Source: Flagellimonas amphidinii (GTDB lineage: Bacteria; Bacteroidota; Bacteroidia; Flavobacteriales; Flavobacteriaceae). From it: 64,000 nt of DNA. Location of the stretch: the NCBI RefSeq assembly GCF_013090115.1, contig NZ_JABFNN010000026.1:1-64000 (forward strand), read 5' to 3'. The notes below the pieces were generated by a model. It had not been told where the DNA came from, made no database searches, and worked only from the letters and a program-made list of their open reading frames with translations. Positions 9,175-18,441 of the stretch are shown in pieces (position 1 is the first letter of the stretch; every line of letters starts with the position of its first letter). Position numbers and translations under genes: made by a program.

Positions 9175-12117
9175 TTATAGGGTTTCACATTCAAATCTTT
9201 CTTTCTTGTTTTGTTGGGGAGTTTGTGTCTTTTTTCCGCTCTTTTTCTCATGGAGCATCATGCCAATTAACTGGTTGCGCTCTTTTTTGACAGCTTCGCG
9301 AAGCTTTTTGTCCTTTTCCAGATCAAAATACACAGCACCTTCAATCAATGTTTTTTCAGCTTTGGCATAAACAGATAAAGGGTGGTTGTTCCAGAGTACC
9401 ACGTCGGCATCCTTGCCTACTTCAATACTTCCTACTTTATCATCAATATGTAACAGTTTTGCTGGATTGAGAGTAACGGTCTTCCAAGCTTCAATCTCTG
9501 ACATACCACCATATTTTACTGTTTTGCCAGCTTCTTGGTTCAATCTTCTAGACATTTCGGCATCATCACTATTGATGGCAACGGTTACTCCTTGACTTGC
9601 CATGATAGCGGCATTGTATGGTATGGCATCGTTCACTTCGTATTTATAAGCCCACCAATCACTGAATGTGGAACCGCCCACACCGTGTTCGGCCATTTTA
9701 TCGGCTACTTTATAACCCTCCAAAATATGGGTGAAGGTGTTTACCCTAAAGTTGAATTTTTCGGCAACTTTCATCAACATGTTGATTTCACTCTGCACAT
9801 AAGAATGGCAACTGATGAATCGTTCTCCATTTAAAATTTCGGCCAAGACCTCCATTTCTTCATCATAACGATATGGTTGTCCACTCTTCTTTTGGGCATC
9901 GTATTCCTTGGCCCGTTGGAAATAATCAATAAACACCTGTTCCACACCCATACGGGTTTGTGGGAATCTGGAAAAGCTTTGCCAGTTGGACTGTTTTACA
10001 TTTTCCCCAAGTGCAAACTTTATGAATTTAGGGGCCTCGGAGAAAATCAACCCATCTGTATTTTCGCCCCATTTCAATCTAAGAATAGCGGAGCGACCAC
10101 CAATTGGATTGGCAGAGCCATGTAGCAATTGAATGGTGGTGACACCCCCAGCAAGGTTTCTGTAAATATCCATGTCCTTTGGGTCGATGACATCTTTCAT
10201 TTTTACTTCCGCGGAAGAATTGTGTCCGGCTTCGTTGATGCTGAGTGCCGCAATATGGGAATGTTCGTCAATAATGCCTGCTGTTAGATGCTTTCCAGTG
10301 GCATCGATTACCTTGGCATTTCCAGCATTTAAACCATTGCCGATTTTAGAAATTTTTCCGTTTTTCACCAATACATCGGTATTTTCTAAAACACTTTCTC
10401 CTGTCCAAACGGTCGCATTTTTGAAGAGCATGTTTTCCTGTTTGGGTTTAGATGCATATCCATAACCCACATTAGGGTAACTGATGGCTACGGTTGTTGG
10501 CGCTTCATCAGTATTGTCCGATTTGGATTTTTCTTTAAAAGGAGCAGTCTTGATTAAAGTTGCATTGGTTTCATTCCCGTTGGGGAAGATCACTTTTGAG
10601 GCTATATTTTCTTGCGCTGAGCTAATTTGTCCCACCAATCGATAAGCGCCACCTTCATTATCTGAGAAGCTGATGTTCAACCAATCTTCACCATAATTGA
10701 TTTTAGCATCTAGTTTTAGGGTATCCTTTTTTACTTCAACCTTTGGTTGATTGACTTTTCCATGAATAATAACCGAATATTTTTTACTATTGAGGCTCAA
10801 CGCGTAATCCCCACGGATATCCTTCTGGTCTTTGGATTGGATTACATTTTTTGTCCCTTGAACCCAGTTTTCGTATAGCGTGGTTCCTTTTTCAAAAATA
10901 TCTCCAGAAGCAATTAAAAAATTGGCCTGTTTTCCCGGTTGTAGTGTTCCTAGTTGGTTGGACTTGCCCAAAATATCGGCTGGTACCATGGTGAGGGCTT
11001 CCAATGCTTTTGTTTTGGATAATCCATAGGTGATGGCTTTTAAAAGGTTGGATTTAAAATCTGCTGGGTTTTTCAAATCGTACAAGGTCAAGGAAAATAC
11101 AACACCATTATCTTGCAAGGCCTTGGGATTGGAAGGAGCCAAATTCCAGTGCCTCATATCCTTAAGGGAAACATAATGCGCTTCATAAGGATTGGAAACG
11201 TCATACGCATCGGGGAAATTAATAGGGACGATTAATTTAGCATTGGTCGCCTTAATGTCATCTATACGCTCATATTCATCCCCTCCAGCCATAATGGTGT
11301 ACTGCACTCCAAATTGATCACCAATTTTATCAGCTCTTACTACATGACCATTGCCTCCGGCGGCAAAAATCTGTGTAAGTTCTTTGTTATTGATCAGGGC
11401 TTCTAAGGACAAATCCTTGGTGTCCACATTTCCTTTGCTGTACCAATCCATATCATAATACAATTGTCGCATCAATGCTGTAGCCCCCATAATTGAGGTA
11501 GGGTAGGATTGTCTTTTTGCAATACTTTTGGTGAAAGAAAAATACTGGCCAGATGTATCATCAAGAATTCTCTTGGCTTCACTGCCAGTGTCATTGAGAG
11601 CGACCAAAACCCCCGAGCCTCTTGCTATACCATCATGAATATGGGAGTTGACTACTCCAAAGCCAATTTTTCTAAGTTGTTTTGCCTTTTTATCATCATA
11701 GGTAAAACTTGAAATAGCCTTGTTTTCGGGCATAATATGGTCGTTCCAATAATAGCCTTCACGTGATGGTCCATATTGTGCAGATCTTCCAGCCCCATCT
11801 GCTTTTTTAGGCTTTTTTACCCCAAAATCAGAGAAGATATCGATAAAGGAAGGGTAAATATATTTTCCTTCCAGGTTCTCAATAATAGTATTTTTGGGGA
11901 TGTTGATGTTGTTTCCGACCTGTACCACTTTTCCCTTTTGAATAAGAAGGGTTCCATTTGGAATGGTTTGGGTTGGGGAAACATAAATTGTGGCATTGGT
12001 GAATGCCCTGTAGTTGTTGTTCTCTGATTTGACACCATCATTTGTTGGGAAATAATCTTGTGCAAATAGAGAAACACTGCCCCAAAACAAGGACAGCGCC
12101 ATGAGTTTCATTTTCAT
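9175..12117 (-). CDS. Secreted double-module amidohydrolase
   Basis: A 980-residue protein with a Sec signal peptide (MKMKLMALSLFWGSVSLFAQ) and two amidohydrolase modules in tandem. The first (about 35-430) lacks the HxH motif (FIDIFSDFG in its place). The second (about 580-950) keeps the metal site: DEHSH, then CHSY, THILEG and NSDD, which supply the expected His, His and Asp ligands. It therefore has one plausible catalytic centre (imidazolonepropionase/dipeptidase-like amidohydrolases) and one pseudo-module. The substrate is unknown; the signal peptide places it in the envelope. It lies in line with the DUF3810 gene upstream and the smaller amidohydrolase downstream. Confidence 0.88.
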   Translation of the reverse strand: MKMKLMALSLFWGSVSLFAQDYFPTNDGVKSENNNYRAFTNATIYVSPTQTIPNGTLLIQKGKVVQVGNNINIPKNTIIENLEGKYIYPSFIDIFSDFGVKKPKKADGAGRSAQYGPSREGYYWNDHIMPENKAISSFTYDDKKAKQLRKIGFGVVNSHIHDGIARGSGVLVALNDTGSEAKRILDDTSGQYFSFTKSIAKRQSYPTSIMGATALMRQLYYDMDWYSKGNVDTKDLSLEALINNKELTQIFAAGGNGHVVRADKIGDQFGVQYTIMAGGDEYERIDDIKATNAKLIVPINFPDAYDVSNPYEAHYVSLKDMRHWNLAPSNPKALQDNGVVFSLTLYDLKNPADFKSNLLKAITYGLSKTKALEALTMVPADILGKSNQLGTLQPGKQANFLIASGDIFEKGTTLYENWVQGTKNVIQSKDQKDIRGDYALSLNSKKYSVIIHGKVNQPKVEVKKDTLKLDAKINYGEDWLNISFSDNEGGAYRLVGQISSAQENIASKVIFPNGNETNATLIKTAPFKEKSKSDNTDEAPTTVAISYPNVGYGYASKPKQENMLFKNATVWTGESVLENTDVLVKNGKISKIGNGLNAGNAKVIDATGKHLTAGIIDEHSHIAALSINEAGHNSSAEVKMKDVIDPKDMDIYRNLAGGVTTIQLLHGSANPIGGRSAILRLKWGENTDGLIFSEAPKFIKFALGENVKQSNWQSFSRFPQTRMGVEQVFIDYFQRAKEYDAQKKSGQPYRYDEEMEVLAEILNGERFISCHSYVQSEINMLMKVAEKFNFRVNTFTHILEGYKVADKMAEHGVGGSTFSDWWAYKYEVNDAIPYNAAIMASQGVTVAINSDDAEMSRRLNQEAGKTVKYGGMSEIEAWKTVTLNPAKLLHIDDKVGSIEVGKDADVVLWNNHPLSVYAKAEKTLIEGAVYFDLEKDKKLREAVKKERNQLIGMMLHEKKSGKKTQTPQQNKKERFECETL

Positions 12118-12162
12118 ATTGTTTCAATTGAATTAGTCACTCTAAAGGTAACCGATGCGTGC

Positions 12163-13248
12163 TTATTGCACAAGTTCCAGTTGGGACAACTTTTTCTTTT
12201 GGTAGCTGATCATTAATCCAACTACGGAATGATAACTTTTTATGCCTTCTTTTTGGTTGTTCGCCTTTAAAAAAGTGTTGAATACAGCCTTGAACATAGG
12301 TTCCAAAGGGTTTTCATAATTTTCCCAAAATTCCCGTAATTCTTGAAAGTTCTTTTTTACACCTGGATGTAACAAAGCAATCAGCTCTTTCGATTTATCT
12401 TCATCTTTTCTTGCCAAATCAGAAAGGCAATACCCTAATGCATGGTGATAGGCAGCATACTTAAAATAAGGGTCTTTGTGCTGGATGGTGACCAAAAAGC
12501 CGATAAAGTTCGCTGCATCTTCTGCAGCATAGCCCAATTGATGCACTGCTTCATGACCACTTACGGTAGGTAATCGAAAAAGAGGGGTAACTCCGTTCAC
12601 CTGTGCTTCGTTGGTAAAAGGATTTATATAACCACCGTAACCCATGTATGTCAGTGGAATGCTAAAAATGGAAGCTTTTAAACTGGGATTTTTGTATTCA
12701 AAATAGGGATAGGTTTGCATTAAAGTGGCATACCCTTCTTCTGTTTTTTTGAATATTTCTTTTCTAGAATAGGGAATCTTGACCGGGGTTATGGTATCCC
12801 CAGTGATTGCTTTTTGATACTTATTTGTTCTTTCAACCAGATAACGGGTATAGTCTTCCAATTCTTCCAGCGTGTATTCTTTTTCAACACCCATTTTCCA
12901 CGTGATGGGTTGCCGATAATAATTCAAGCCCCATAGAAAATGAAAAGCGAAGAAAGCAATGGACAAGACTACGGCAACATCTTTTAGAAAATATGACGGT
13001 TTTTTTCTGATGTTTTTCCAATTCTTATACAGATATCTAATGGCCAAAACAACAAGAGCAGTATACAAAAGATCTCCGAAAGAGAATGGAATCCATCCAA
13101 AAAGAGCTCGTAAAACCTTCGCGATAATCGGATAAATACCATTACTATAATATTGTTCCACTACATCTGGATAGTATGCCAACCATTTTACCAGGATTAT
13201 TTGTGCGGGCAATGCTATTGCCAAAATCGTCTTGAATTTTTGTCCCAT
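12163..13248 (-). CDS. DUF3810 membrane protein with zinc-peptidase motif
   Basis: A 361-residue protein with three N-terminal membrane segments (about 8-25, 50-72, 88-108) and a large soluble domain. HEAVH (232-236) followed by Glu243 (GYAAEDAANF) has the form of a gluzincin zinc site, so it is likely a membrane-anchored metallopeptidase facing the periplasm; this is inference from the motif and the family (DUF3810, recognised by eye). The preceding operon ends at the hairpin at 13275-13308, so this gene probably has its own promoter and leads into the amidohydrolase genes. Confidence 0.8.
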   Translation of the reverse strand: MGQKFKTILAIALPAQIILVKWLAYYPDVVEQYYSNGIYPIIAKVLRALFGWIPFSFGDLLYTALVVLAIRYLYKNWKNIRKKPSYFLKDVAVVLSIAFFAFHFLWGLNYYRQPITWKMGVEKEYTLEELEDYTRYLVERTNKYQKAITGDTITPVKIPYSRKEIFKKTEEGYATLMQTYPYFEYKNPSLKASIFSIPLTYMGYGGYINPFTNEAQVNGVTPLFRLPTVSGHEAVHQLGYAAEDAANFIGFLVTIQHKDPYFKYAAYHHALGYCLSDLARKDEDKSKELIALLHPGVKKNFQELREFWENYENPLEPMFKAVFNTFLKANNQKEGIKSYHSVVGLMISYQKKKLSQLELVQ

Positions 13249-13274
13249 CAGAAATCAGTCATAAGTTTTGGGTA

Positions 13275-13308
13275 GAAAAAAAGCCGTACGGAAAAGTACG
13301 GCTTTTTT
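13275..13308 (-). terminator. Rho-independent terminator after the PPIase gene
   Basis: AAGCCGTAC (13281-13289) and GTACGGCTT (13296-13304) form a 9-bp stem with a 6-nt loop, with A- and T-runs on either side. It lies just downstream of the PPIase stop on the minus strand, and its symmetry lets it work both ways. Confidence 0.9.
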
Positions 13309-13326
13309 AAGTTTAATGGGTGTTCA

Positions 13327-14433
13327 TTATTCTTGAATTCCAGTGATTTCAACATCAAAAATCAAATCTGAATTTGAAGGTATGGGACCTCTTCCTTGAG
13401 CGCCCAATCCTAAGTGCGAAGGCATAAAAAGTCTAACCTTATCTCCAACTTTCATAGTTAAAAGGCCTTCTCTAAAACCGGCAAAAAGGGCAGCTTCGGG
13501 ACTGTAATCCATTGGGAAGGGCTGGTAACCACCTTGATCTCTTCTACCAGGATTCAATTGATTGAATTGTGCCGCCACTTCTTCGATATTACTATCGAAC
13601 AAGGTGCCGTCTGGTAACCATCCTGCATAATTGACCAATACTTTTTGGCCTACATTTGGTTGGTCACCGTTGCCTTCTACTAAAGAATAAATGCGCAATC
13701 CTGATGGAGTTTCTTCAGCTTCTTCTTTTTGTTGTGCAAATTCTGCGACCAAATTCTCAATCATTTTTTTGTGCGCAGCTTCAGCCGCTTCCTCTTCAGC
13801 AAAATAAGCGGTCATGATTTTGACGGCATCAAACTTTTTGGCGTCTTTACCATTTCTCACGATTTCCACCGTTTTCATGACTACATCAACCTTTGGTTTG
13901 TCCCCAGGTAGCGTTTCCACATTGGCAATGGAATCCACTATCGCCATGCCGCTTACCACTTCGCCAAAAACAGTGTGTCTGCCATTGAGCCATGGTGTTT
14001 CCTTATGGGTGATAAAAAATTGACTTCCATTGGTTTTAGGGCCTGAGTTGGCCATGGATAGAATTCCTTTTTTACTATGGGAAAGTGAATCGTTGAACTC
14101 ATCCTTGAATTTGTAACCAGGATTTCCTCTTCCGGTACCGGTGGGGTCTCCACCTTGAATCATAAAATCTTTTATAATACGGTGAAAAATGATGCCGTCG
14201 TAATATTTTTTGCCCTTCAGGCTATCGGTAACAAAAGGGTTGTCACCTTCGGCCAAAGAAACAAAGTTGGCCACTGTAACCGGGGTTTTTTCATATTCCA
14301 ATTTAACAACAATATCACCTTGGGAGGTTTGTATGTCTGCAAAAATGCCATCGCCAAGGTCAGCGTATTTACTGGATTTACAGCCAATAAAGGCTATGGA
14401 AAATAAAGCGATGACTACAAGAGATCGTTTCAT
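13327..14433 (-). CDS. Lipoprotein peptidyl-prolyl isomerase, cyclophilin-FKBP fusion
   Basis: Accelerates prolyl cis-trans isomerisation of exported proteins. The 368-residue protein has an SPII signal (lipid Cys18), a cyclophilin domain (about 28-190; FHRIIKDFMIQGGDPTGTG and MANSGPKTNGSQFFIT are hallmark segments), a helical linker (about 200-240) and a C-terminal FKBP domain (about 245-366; LVNYAGWLPDGTLFDS). Two unrelated isomerase folds in one chain are unusual. It begins 4 bp after gldI, another FKBP-type lipoprotein, so both are made from one transcript and probably act in periplasmic folding of outer-membrane or gliding components. Confidence 0.93.
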   Translation of the reverse strand: MKRSLVVIALFSIAFIGCKSSKYADLGDGIFADIQTSQGDIVVKLEYEKTPVTVANFVSLAEGDNPFVTDSLKGKKYYDGIIFHRIIKDFMIQGGDPTGTGRGNPGYKFKDEFNDSLSHSKKGILSMANSGPKTNGSQFFITHKETPWLNGRHTVFGEVVSGMAIVDSIANVETLPGDKPKVDVVMKTVEIVRNGKDAKKFDAVKIMTAYFAEEEAAEAAHKKMIENLVAEFAQQKEEAEETPSGLRIYSLVEGNGDQPNVGQKVLVNYAGWLPDGTLFDSNIEEVAAQFNQLNPGRRDQGGYQPFPMDYSPEAALFAGFREGLLTMKVGDKVRLFMPSHLGLGAQGRGPIPSNSDLIFDVEITGIQE

Positions 14434-14437
14434 GGTA

Positions 14438-14995
14438 TTATGGATTTAGATTTAGACTGTCTATGTTAATAATGATTGTATGTAATTCTACGGACGATTT
14501 TAATGGCGTCTTTGGGCCAATAGCATTTCCATCGCCATGATAGCCATAAGCTTGGAGCGAAGGAAACAAAAAGGTTGCTTTTTCATTGATCTTAAGAAGC
14601 TTCACAGCGCTCTGAAGTCCAGGGAATAGCTGTTCTTTATCCACTACATAGGATGTGGGACCCGTGTCTTTGGCGGAATAAATGGTATCTCCACCCAACG
14701 TCATCAAATTATAGGAAAATAAGATTTGATCATTGGTTTTTGGTAGATAAGTTGCTGTGTCATTTTGAAATTCTAAATAGTACCAAAATCCATTTGGACT
14801 TGCCATATAGTTGTGAAGCGTGTCTTTTGAGATGATATTTTGAATGATTTTTTCCTCTTCAGCTATCAAAACTTTGTTACGTTCCACAGACTCTTTAAAA
14901 AAACTGCCGGATTTCACTTCAATAGGTCTTCTGGGCTCAGGACCACCACACCGTGCTAATAGCAGACCCAGTATAAGTATTGGAATAAATCTCAT
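14438..14995 (-). CDS. gldI: Gliding-motility-associated FKBP-type lipoprotein GldI
   Basis: A 185-residue lipoprotein with an N-terminal SPII signal (Cys16, although the -1 residue is Arg, which is uncommon) and an FKBP-type domain (about 75-180; FPGLQSAVKLLK and FLFPSLQAYGYHG). In Flavobacterium, GldI is required for gliding and is thought to fold other Gld or type IX secretion proteins. Its ATG overlaps the stop of the nrnA-like gene by 4 bp and it is followed at once by the cyclophilin-FKBP gene, an arrangement common in this family. Its presence fits the large putative type IX cargo at the right end of the window. Confidence 0.88.
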   Translation of the reverse strand: MRFIPILILGLLLARCGGPEPRRPIEVKSGSFFKESVERNKVLIAEEEKIIQNIISKDTLHNYMASPNGFWYYLEFQNDTATYLPKTNDQILFSYNLMTLGGDTIYSAKDTGPTSYVVDKEQLFPGLQSAVKLLKINEKATFLFPSLQAYGYHGDGNAIGPKTPLKSSVELHTIIINIDSLNLNP

Positions 14996-16008
14996 GGATT
15001 TAGCTGGCTTTTATAAGTTTTCAAAATGGCATTGAATCGGTCCAGTGTGGCTTGCATGCTTTCCTCACTTCGTCCACCTGCAGCATTATCATGTCCGCCT
15101 CCATTAAAATGTTTTCTTGCGAATTGATTCACAGAAAAATCTCCAACGGAACGGAATGATATTTTAATGATACTTTCATCCCGATTTTCAATAAAAATAA
15201 CTGCAAAAATAATTCCTTCCAGGGTTAATCCGTAGTTTACAAAGCCTTCTGTATCTCCTTTTTTGAAATCGTTGTCATCCAATTCTTTTTGGGACAATGT
15301 GATATATGCCGTTCTGTACTCAGATAAAATTACCATATTGCTGAGAGCCACTCCCAAAAGATGCAGTCTGGACGGAGAGTTGGTGTCAAAAACCTGACGG
15401 TGGATTTCCATATTGTTGGCACCCTTGTTTATAAGGTCGGCAACCACCATATGGGTTTTACTTGAAGTGGACTTGTATTTAAAGGAGCCGGTGTCTGTCA
15501 TTATTCCCGTATACAAACAAGTGGCCATGTCTTTGGTGATACTTTCTTTGCGACCTAAAGCTTCAATAAAATTGTAGACCATTTCACAAGTAGAGCTCAT
15601 GCTTACATCAGAATAAGTGACTTTGGCATAATCACTAGGTTGTTGATGATGGTCTATCATGATGAAATCCGCTTCTTTTTCTTCAAGAATGGGTTCTAAT
15701 TGCCCAGTTCTGGAAAAATCATTAAAATCCAGAGTGAAGATGACCGTTGCTTCCTTTAAACACTTTTGGGCTTCTTGATTTTCCTTTTCAAAATTGAGGA
15801 CTTCCTCATTTTTTGGTAACCATTTCAGGAATTTGGGATAATCGTTCGGAGAGACCACAGCAACAGATTGTCCCATGTTCTTGAGAAAAGAATATAGTCC
15901 CAAACAGGAACCAATGGCATCACCATCAGGATTTTTATGTGGGATGATTACAATTTGTTGGGGTTGGGAAAGAATGGACTTGACTGTCGCGATATCCTCT
16001 AAATTCAT
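14992..16008 (-). CDS. DHH-family phosphoesterase, NrnA-like (nanoRNase/pAp phosphatase)
   Basis: A 338-residue cytoplasmic enzyme from the ATG at 16008. It has the DHH phosphoesterase motifs: PHKNPDGDAIGS near the start, FTLDFND, and IDHHQQ in the middle, which bind two Mn ions. A C-terminal DHHA1 domain ends with FNGGGHDNAAGG. NrnA-type enzymes degrade 2-5 nt RNAs and dephosphorylate pAp. The start is supported by a -7 box ending only 5 nt upstream. It leads the operon nrnA-like / gldI / PPIase and is divergent from the PhoD-like gene. Confidence 0.9.
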   Translation of the reverse strand: MNLEDIATVKSILSQPQQIVIIPHKNPDGDAIGSCLGLYSFLKNMGQSVAVVSPNDYPKFLKWLPKNEEVLNFEKENQEAQKCLKEATVIFTLDFNDFSRTGQLEPILEEKEADFIMIDHHQQPSDYAKVTYSDVSMSSTCEMVYNFIEALGRKESITKDMATCLYTGIMTDTGSFKYKSTSSKTHMVVADLINKGANNMEIHRQVFDTNSPSRLHLLGVALSNMVILSEYRTAYITLSQKELDDNDFKKGDTEGFVNYGLTLEGIIFAVIFIENRDESIIKISFRSVGDFSVNQFARKHFNGGGHDNAAGGRSEESMQATLDRFNAILKTYKSQLNP

Positions 16009-16013
16009 GCGGT

Positions 16014-16021
16014 CAAAGATA
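16014..16021 (-). promoter_or_regulatory. -7 box of the nrnA-gldI operon
   Basis: TATCTTTG on the minus strand fits the Bacteroidota -7 consensus TAnnTTTG. Only 5 nt separate it from the ATG at 16008, so transcription would start at or beside the start codon. No well-spaced -33 TTG was found (nearest at a 26-nt spacing). Confidence 0.45.
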
Positions 16022-16055
16022 CAATAATATAATGTAGAGGTAACTTGCAAAATTC

Positions 16056-16063
16056 TATTTTTG
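16056..16063 (+). promoter_or_regulatory. -7 box of the PhoD-like gene
   Basis: TATTTTTG fits TAnnTTTG and ends 19 nt before the ATG at 16083. A matching -33 element is not obvious, so the call rests on the -7 box and position only. Confidence 0.4.
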
Positions 16064-16082
16064 TTAGTATTAAACTGCATGC

Positions 16083-17123
16083 ATGAAACAGATATTTCTT
16101 TTACTGGGCGGCATTATTTTACTTTCTAGCTGTAAATCCAGCAAACAAACCACAGCAGTAACTTCTTCTTCACGAAGTAAGGATTCCAATTTTGTGGTTG
16201 CCTTTGGCTCGTGTAATAAGCAGTATGAAACAAATCCGTATTGGGATGATATTTTGACTGAAAATCCCCGAGTATGGATTTGGGGCGGGGATAACATTTA
16301 TGCGGATACAGATGATATGATAAAGTTGAAGGGCATGTATGCGGAACAGAATGGTATTGCCGGATATGCCTTGTTGAAGTCAAAAGTTCCCGTTGTTGGC
16401 ACATGGGATGATCATGATTATGGGTTGAATGATGGCGGAGAGGAGTTTTCCATGAAAAAAGAGAGTCAAAAAGAGTTTTTAGACTTTATGGAGGTTCCTA
16501 AAAATGATAAAAGAAGAGCAAGGGAAGGGATTTATGCTTCCCATACCTATAAAACTGACCAAGGAAAAGTGAAAATACTTGTTTTGGACACACGTTATTT
16601 CCGAAGCTCATTATTGAAAGACCCGAATCCAGATAGAAGGTACCAACCAAATACCGAAGCAAATTCGACAATGTTGGGCAATGCACAGTGGGAGTGGCTA
16701 AAGCAGGAATTGAATTCATCCGATGCTGATTTCAATTTGATCATTTCCAGCATTCAGTTTTTGTCACGTGAGCATGGTTTTGAAACTTGGGGCAATTTCC
16801 CTAATGAGGTATCCAAATTGGAGGACATTATTGCTGCATCCAAAGCAAAAGGGGTGATCATTCTTTCTGGCGACCGACATATTTCAGAAATTTCGAGAAC
16901 GGAAATCCCCAACTTATCATACCCTTTGATTGATTTCACAAGTAGTGGACTAACCCATTCCTATAGCAATTTTACAAGTGAGCCGAATCCATTTCGGGTG
17001 GGAAAGGTGGTTTCGTCAACTAGTTATGGTATAGTTGATTTGGATTTTAAAAAGAAACAGGCCCATTTTAAGATTATGGGAGAAAACGGAAAGGTCCTAG
17101 AGGAGTTAAAACAGACCTATTAA
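16083..17123 (+). CDS. PhoD-like phosphatase/phosphodiesterase lipoprotein
   Basis: A 346-residue calcineurin-fold phosphoesterase with an SPII signal ([17 protein letters not shown], Cys17). The metal-site motifs of the PhoD family are visible: GSCN near residue 38, [21 protein letters not shown] and SGDRHISE. It lacks the long N-terminal domain of classical PhoD, being close to the compact alkaline phosphatase D-like proteins of Bacteroidota. It likely releases phosphate from external phosphoesters at the cell envelope. It is divergent from the nrnA-like gene and followed by ndk, which has its own promoter. Confidence 0.88.
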   Translation: MKQIFLLLGGIILLSSCKSSKQTTAVTSSSRSKDSNFVVAFGSCNKQYETNPYWDDILTENPRVWIWGGDNIYADTDDMIKLKGMYAEQNGIAGYALLKSKVPVVGTWDDHDYGLNDGGEEFSMKKESQKEFLDFMEVPKNDKRRAREGIYASHTYKTDQGKVKILVLDTRYFRSSLLKDPNPDRRYQPNTEANSTMLGNAQWEWLKQELNSSDADFNLIISSIQFLSREHGFETWGNFPNEVSKLEDIIAASKAKGVIILSGDRHISEISRTEIPNLSYPLIDFTSSGLTHSYSNFTSEPNPFRVGKVVSSTSYGIVDLDFKKKQAHFKIMGENGKVLEELKQTY

Positions 17124-17126
17124 GCC

Positions 17127-17156
17127 TTGTCCGTTGGTTGAAAAAACGTAAGTTTG
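17127..17156 (+). promoter_or_regulatory. ndk promoter (TTG-N19-TAAGTTTG)
   Basis: TTG at 17127-17129 and TAAGTTTG at 17149-17156 are separated by exactly 19 nt, a full match to the Bacteroidota -33/-7 consensus. The ATG of ndk follows 17 nt after the -7 box. This also argues against any ndk start upstream of 17174. Confidence 0.75.
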
Positions 17157-17173
17157 CGCAAAATTTTAAAAAA

Positions 17174-17593
17174 ATGACTGGAAACAGAACTTTTACCATG
17201 ATTAAACCAGATGCTGTTGAAAATGGCCATATCGGTGCAATTTTGGATAAAATAACAGCTGCAGGATTTAAGATTGTGGCTATGAAATATACCCAATTGA
17301 GTAGAAGGGATGCTGAAGAATTCTATGCCATTCATAAGGAGAGACCTTTCTTTGGTGAGCTGGTGGAATTCATGACCCGCGGTCCAATAGTGTCTGCCAT
17401 TTTGGAAAAAGATAATGCTGTTGAGGATTTTCGTGCATTGATTGGAGCAACCAATCCAGCCGAAGCTGCAGAGGGAACCATTAGAAAACTATATGCGACC
17501 AGCATTGGTGAAAACGCGGTTCATGGCTCAGATAGCGATGAAAATGCTGCTATCGAAGGAGCTTTCCATTTTTCTGGCAGGGAAGTATTCTAA
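17174..17593 (+). CDS. ndk: Nucleoside diphosphate kinase
   Basis: Equalises nucleoside triphosphate pools by ping-pong transfer of the gamma phosphate through a phosphohistidine. The 139-residue length from the ATG at 17174 is normal; an in-frame extension to 17138 would overlap the promoter. The signature NAVHGSDS places the active-site His at 117, and [10 protein letters not shown] near the start is the family opening. It is monocistronic, ending at a hairpin terminator shared with the convergent GNAT gene. Confidence 0.97.
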   Translation: MTGNRTFTMIKPDAVENGHIGAILDKITAAGFKIVAMKYTQLSRRDAEEFYAIHKERPFFGELVEFMTRGPIVSAILEKDNAVEDFRALIGATNPAEAAEGTIRKLYATSIGENAVHGSDSDENAAIEGAFHFSGREVF

Positions 17594-17614
17594 GAAAAAG
17601 ACAATTATAAGTTA

Positions 17615-17644
17615 AGAGGCCGTTCATGTAGAGCGGCCTTTTTT
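17615..17644 (+). terminator. Terminator of ndk, overlapping the GNAT gene end
   Basis: AGGCCG (17617-17622) pairs in part with CGGCCT (17634-17639), followed by a T-run to 17644. The right arm lies inside the last codons (Gly-Arg-Ser-Thr) of the convergent acetyltransferase gene, so the terminator is built from coding sequence. Confidence 0.75.
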
Positions 17645-18148
17645 GTTGCTGAACAAAAGAAAATCCTCCTTGCCGTTTTTTGGGTTTATTGTTCCTATTG
17701 TTTCGAACCCAACCTTTTTTAAAAGGTTACAGGATCTTGTGTTGTTGTGAGTTGTAATTGCCAATAGATGATCTAGCCCCAGTTGGGTTTTGCCATATTC
17801 CATAATTGCCAATGTGGCTTCCAACATATATCCCTTTCCTGCATAATCCGGTAGCAAGGCAAATCCAATATCGGGATTTTCTAAATAATCACGCTTTAAA
17901 AAACCACAAACCCCAATAAGATCAATTGTTTTTTTGATGCTAATCGTATAAAGCCCATAACCATTATCTGCATAGGATTTTATCAAATTCGATTGGATAT
18001 AATGTAAAGCCTGCTCATTAGTTTTTATACCACGGTCGCCAATAAATTCAAGCCAAGTGGGGCTGTTCAGCAATCTATTGAAGAATCCAGCGTCTTCCGT
18101 AGTTGCTTCGGTGATGGTCAGCCTCTCCGTTTCTGTAATTTTTTTCAA
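17624..18148 (-). CDS. GNAT acetyltransferase, RimJ/RimL type
   Basis: A 174-residue acetyl-CoA-dependent N-acetyltransferase with the opening TERLTITEATTEDA and the later GFALLPDYAGKGYMLEA acetyl-CoA-binding segment. This layout is typical of the RimJ/RimL branch, which acetylates ribosomal-protein N-termini or small amines; the substrate is not predictable. Its ATG overlaps the stop of the DUF721 gene by 4 bp, so it is the last gene of the recF operon. Confidence 0.88.
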   Translation of the reverse strand: MKKITETERLTITEATTEDAGFFNRLLNSPTWLEFIGDRGIKTNEQALHYIQSNLIKSYADNGYGLYTISIKKTIDLIGVCGFLKRDYLENPDIGFALLPDYAGKGYMLEATLAIMEYGKTQLGLDHLLAITTHNNTRSCNLLKKVGFETIGTINPKNGKEDFLLFSNKKGRST

Positions 18149-18441
18149 CGTAGCACCAATTTCTTAACCAATTCTCTGCCCAGTTCCTCATTGATCATAG
18201 CAATGATTTTTGACTTACCCATACTAAGTTCTTCACGTAATACGGAGGAAGAAAGCGATACATAAAGAGTTTCGTTTTTGAGTTCTACGGAAGTTGTGTA
18301 ATTGTTTACCCCATTGCCCATTAGTTTCACCCAAGCTTCACGGGTATTGACTTTGTCCATCCCTTTTTGAAGCTTATTTTCCTTAATAAATTCATTCAGT
18401 GCTTCACTCAAAGGGATATGGGAATTGTTGCGTTTGGCCAT
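18145..18441 (-). CDS. DUF721 (DciA-like) small protein
   Basis: A 98-residue protein of the DUF721 family, related to DciA, a helicase-loading factor in bacteria without DnaC. The segment VNTREAWVKLMG followed by LYVSLSSSVLREELSM is the family core. In this lineage it sits right behind recF, which supports a DNA-replication or repair role, though the function in Bacteroidota is inferred. Its ATG shares a base with the stop of the preceding lipoprotein gene (TAATG), so translation is probably coupled. Confidence 0.82.
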   Translation of the reverse strand: MAKRNNSHIPLSEALNEFIKENKLQKGMDKVNTREAWVKLMGNGVNNYTTSVELKNETLYVSLSSSVLREELSMGKSKIIAMINEELGRELVKKLVLR

